From Anaerostipes sp. MSJ-23 (GTDB lineage: Bacteria; Bacillota; Clostridia; Lachnospirales; Lachnospiraceae), in assembly GCF_018918155.1 (NCBI RefSeq), contig NZ_JAHLPY010000004.1, positions 62,001 through 126,000 of the forward strand: a DNA stretch of 64,000 bases. The letters are read 5' to 3'. Position 1 is the first letter of the stretch, and the number at the start of each line of letters is the position of its first letter. Position numbers and translations under genes: made by a program. Of this stretch, positions 62,824 through 64,000 are shown in pieces. The notes beneath the pieces were generated by a model that was given only the letters and a program-made list of their open reading frames with translations, was not told where the DNA came from and did not search any database.

Positions 62824-64000
62824 ATGGCAGATAAAAAAGGAACGCTTTCCATTAACAGCGATAACATTTTCCCTATTATTAAAAAATGGCTTTATTCCGA
62901 TCACGATATTTTCTTCCGTGAACTGATTTCCAACGGATGTGACGCGATCACAAAACTGAAAAAACTGGATATGATGGGAGAATACACTTTCCCAGAAGGA
63001 CATAAAAACAAAGTAGATGTCATCCTGGATCCTGAAAAGAAAACTTTAAAATTTATTGATACCGGTCTTGGTATGACTGCAGATGAAGTTGAAGAATATA
63101 TTTCCCAGATTGCATTTTCTGGAGCAACTGAATTTCTTGAGAAATATAAAGACAAAACCGAAGGTGACCAGATCATCGGGCATTTTGGTCTTGGTTTCTA
63201 CTCTGCATTTATGGTTGCAGATGAAGTTACCATCGATACTCTTTCTTATAAGAAAGACGCTGAGCCAGTACACTGGGAATGTGATGGCGGTACAGAATAT
63301 ACAATGACAACTGGTACAAAAGAAGGTGTTGGTACAGAAATCACTTTATTCTTAAATGATGACAGTACTGAATTTACAAATGAATTCCGTGCTAGAGAAA
63401 TCATCGAAAAATATTGTTCCTTCATGCCAACGGAAATCTTCCTATCTGTAGAAGGCAAAGAACAAGAGTATGAAACTATCCCAGAAGCAGATTTAAAAGA
63501 AGATGACATTGTCGTTGAACATATTCATGAAGATGCCAAAACAGAGGAAAAAGAAAAAGAAGACGGAACAAAAGAAACGGTAGAAGTTTCTCCTGCCAAA
63601 GATCTTGTAAAGATTCATAAACGTCCGGTTTCTTTAAGTGACACTCATCCACTTTGGTTAAAACGTCCAAATGAGTGCAGTGATGAGGAATATAAGGAAT
63701 TTTATCACAAAGTTTTCCATGACTTTAAAGAGCCTTTATTCTGGATTCATTTAAATATGGATTATCCATTTAACTTAAAAGGAATTCTTTACTTCCCTCA
63801 GATCAATACCGAATATGATTCCATCGAAGGAACCATCAAATTATATAATAACCAGGTATTTATTGCAGATAATATTAAGGAAGTCATTCCTGAATTCCTG
63901 ATGCTCTTAAAAGGTGTCATTGATTGTCCAGACCTTCCATTAAATGTATCAAGAAGTGCTCTTCAAAATGATGGATTTGTGAAGAAAATTTCTGACTATA
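62824..64000 (+). CDS. htpG: Molecular chaperone HtpG (Hsp90), N-terminal part
   Basis: Bacterial Hsp90, an ATP-driven dimeric chaperone. The first 392 residues are present; the gene runs off the right edge. The GHKL ATPase domain shows FFRELISNGCDAITKLKKL, DTGLGMTADEVEEYI and GHFGLGFYSAFMVADEV. The start of the middle domain follows (LWLKRPNECSDEEYKEFYHKVFHDF, ILYFPQ, LPLNVSRSALQ). NGCDA in place of the usual NASDA is common in clostridial HtpG. AAAGGAG precedes the ATG. Predicted HrcA control via the perfect CIRCE upstream. Confidence 0.97.
   Translation, partial: MADKKGTLSINSDNIFPIIKKWLYSDHDIFFRELISNGCDAITKLKKLDMMGEYTFPEGHKNKVDVILDPEKKTLKFIDTGLGMTADEVEEYISQIAFSGATEFLEKYKDKTEGDQIIGHFGLGFYSAFMVADEVTIDTLSYKKDAEPVHWECDGGTEYTMTTGTKEGVGTEITLFLNDDSTEFTNEFRAREIIEKYCSFMPTEIFLSVEGKEQEYETIPEADLKEDDIVVEHIHEDAKTEEKEKEDGTKETVEVSPAKDLVKIHKRPVSLSDTHPLWLKRPNECSDEEYKEFYHKVFHDFKEPLFWIHLNMDYPFNLKGILYFPQINTEYDSIEGTIKLYNNQVFIADNIKEVIPEFLMLLKGVIDCPDLPLNVSRSALQNDGFVKKISDY

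Overview
The window is AT-rich DNA from an anaerobic Firmicute, most likely a Lachnospiraceae-type gut Clostridium. The evidence is mixed: an LL-diaminopimelate aminotransferase (DapL), an [FeFe]-hydrogenase maturase HydE, a PurH activity split into a stand-alone AICAR transformylase plus a PurO-type IMP cyclohydrolase, an ANTAR regulator beside glutamine synthetase, a glmS ribozyme and a CIRCE element. Genus cannot be fixed from the sequence alone.

Layout. 0-3.7 kb: clpP (cut by the window edge), trigger factor, and an LTA-synthase-like membrane sulfatase with an extra C-terminal domain. 3.9-18.1 kb: an operon read leftward that starts with an adenylate-forming ligase and continues with three very large secreted transglutaminase-like proteins carrying Cys-rich tandem repeats and Fn3-like tails. 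A divergent XRE repressor and inverted-repeat operator candidates sit at its head, and a 10-codon leader ORF is coupled to the ligase. 18.7-30.4 kb: glmS with its ribozyme, gldA, a duplicated PF06541 membrane protein, dapA/dapB with a cobalamin adenosyltransferase and an SSB-like protein, typA, upp, hydE. 30.4-41.1 kb: a division and cell-wall (dcw) cluster read leftward (rsmH, ftsL, two class B PBPs, mraY, murD, ftsW, divIB, ftsZ). It lacks mraZ and murG, although a three-copy MraZ-box-like array remains upstream of rsmH. 41.5-54.3 kb: lgt, ychF, the split purine genes, and a nitrogen block (carA-carB-glnA-ANTAR-dapL), then queH.

54.4-62.6 kb holds a tRNA-Pro(CGG) and then a surface-glycan cluster read leftward. 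It contains a degenerate HAD-like capsule protein, two glycosyltransferases with the EDG/HPR motifs of bacterial sialyltransferases, a CMP-acylneuraminate-synthetase-like gene, a pyruvate-type DRE-TIM aldolase fused to a C-terminal Rossmann-like domain, and a GT2 enzyme. Two of these genes are frameshifted: one by a single base in a poly-T tract, one by a small deletion after the CTP-binding loop. The promoter shows three 11-bp-spaced TTAACG-like repeats resembling a PhoP box, which suggests a phosphate-responsive, phosphate-free acidic glycan. htpG begins at the right edge behind a perfect CIRCE element.

The two best candidates for undescribed biology are the ligase/transglutaminase operon with its XRE switch, and the aldolase-cytidylyltransferase-sialyltransferase-like glycan locus.
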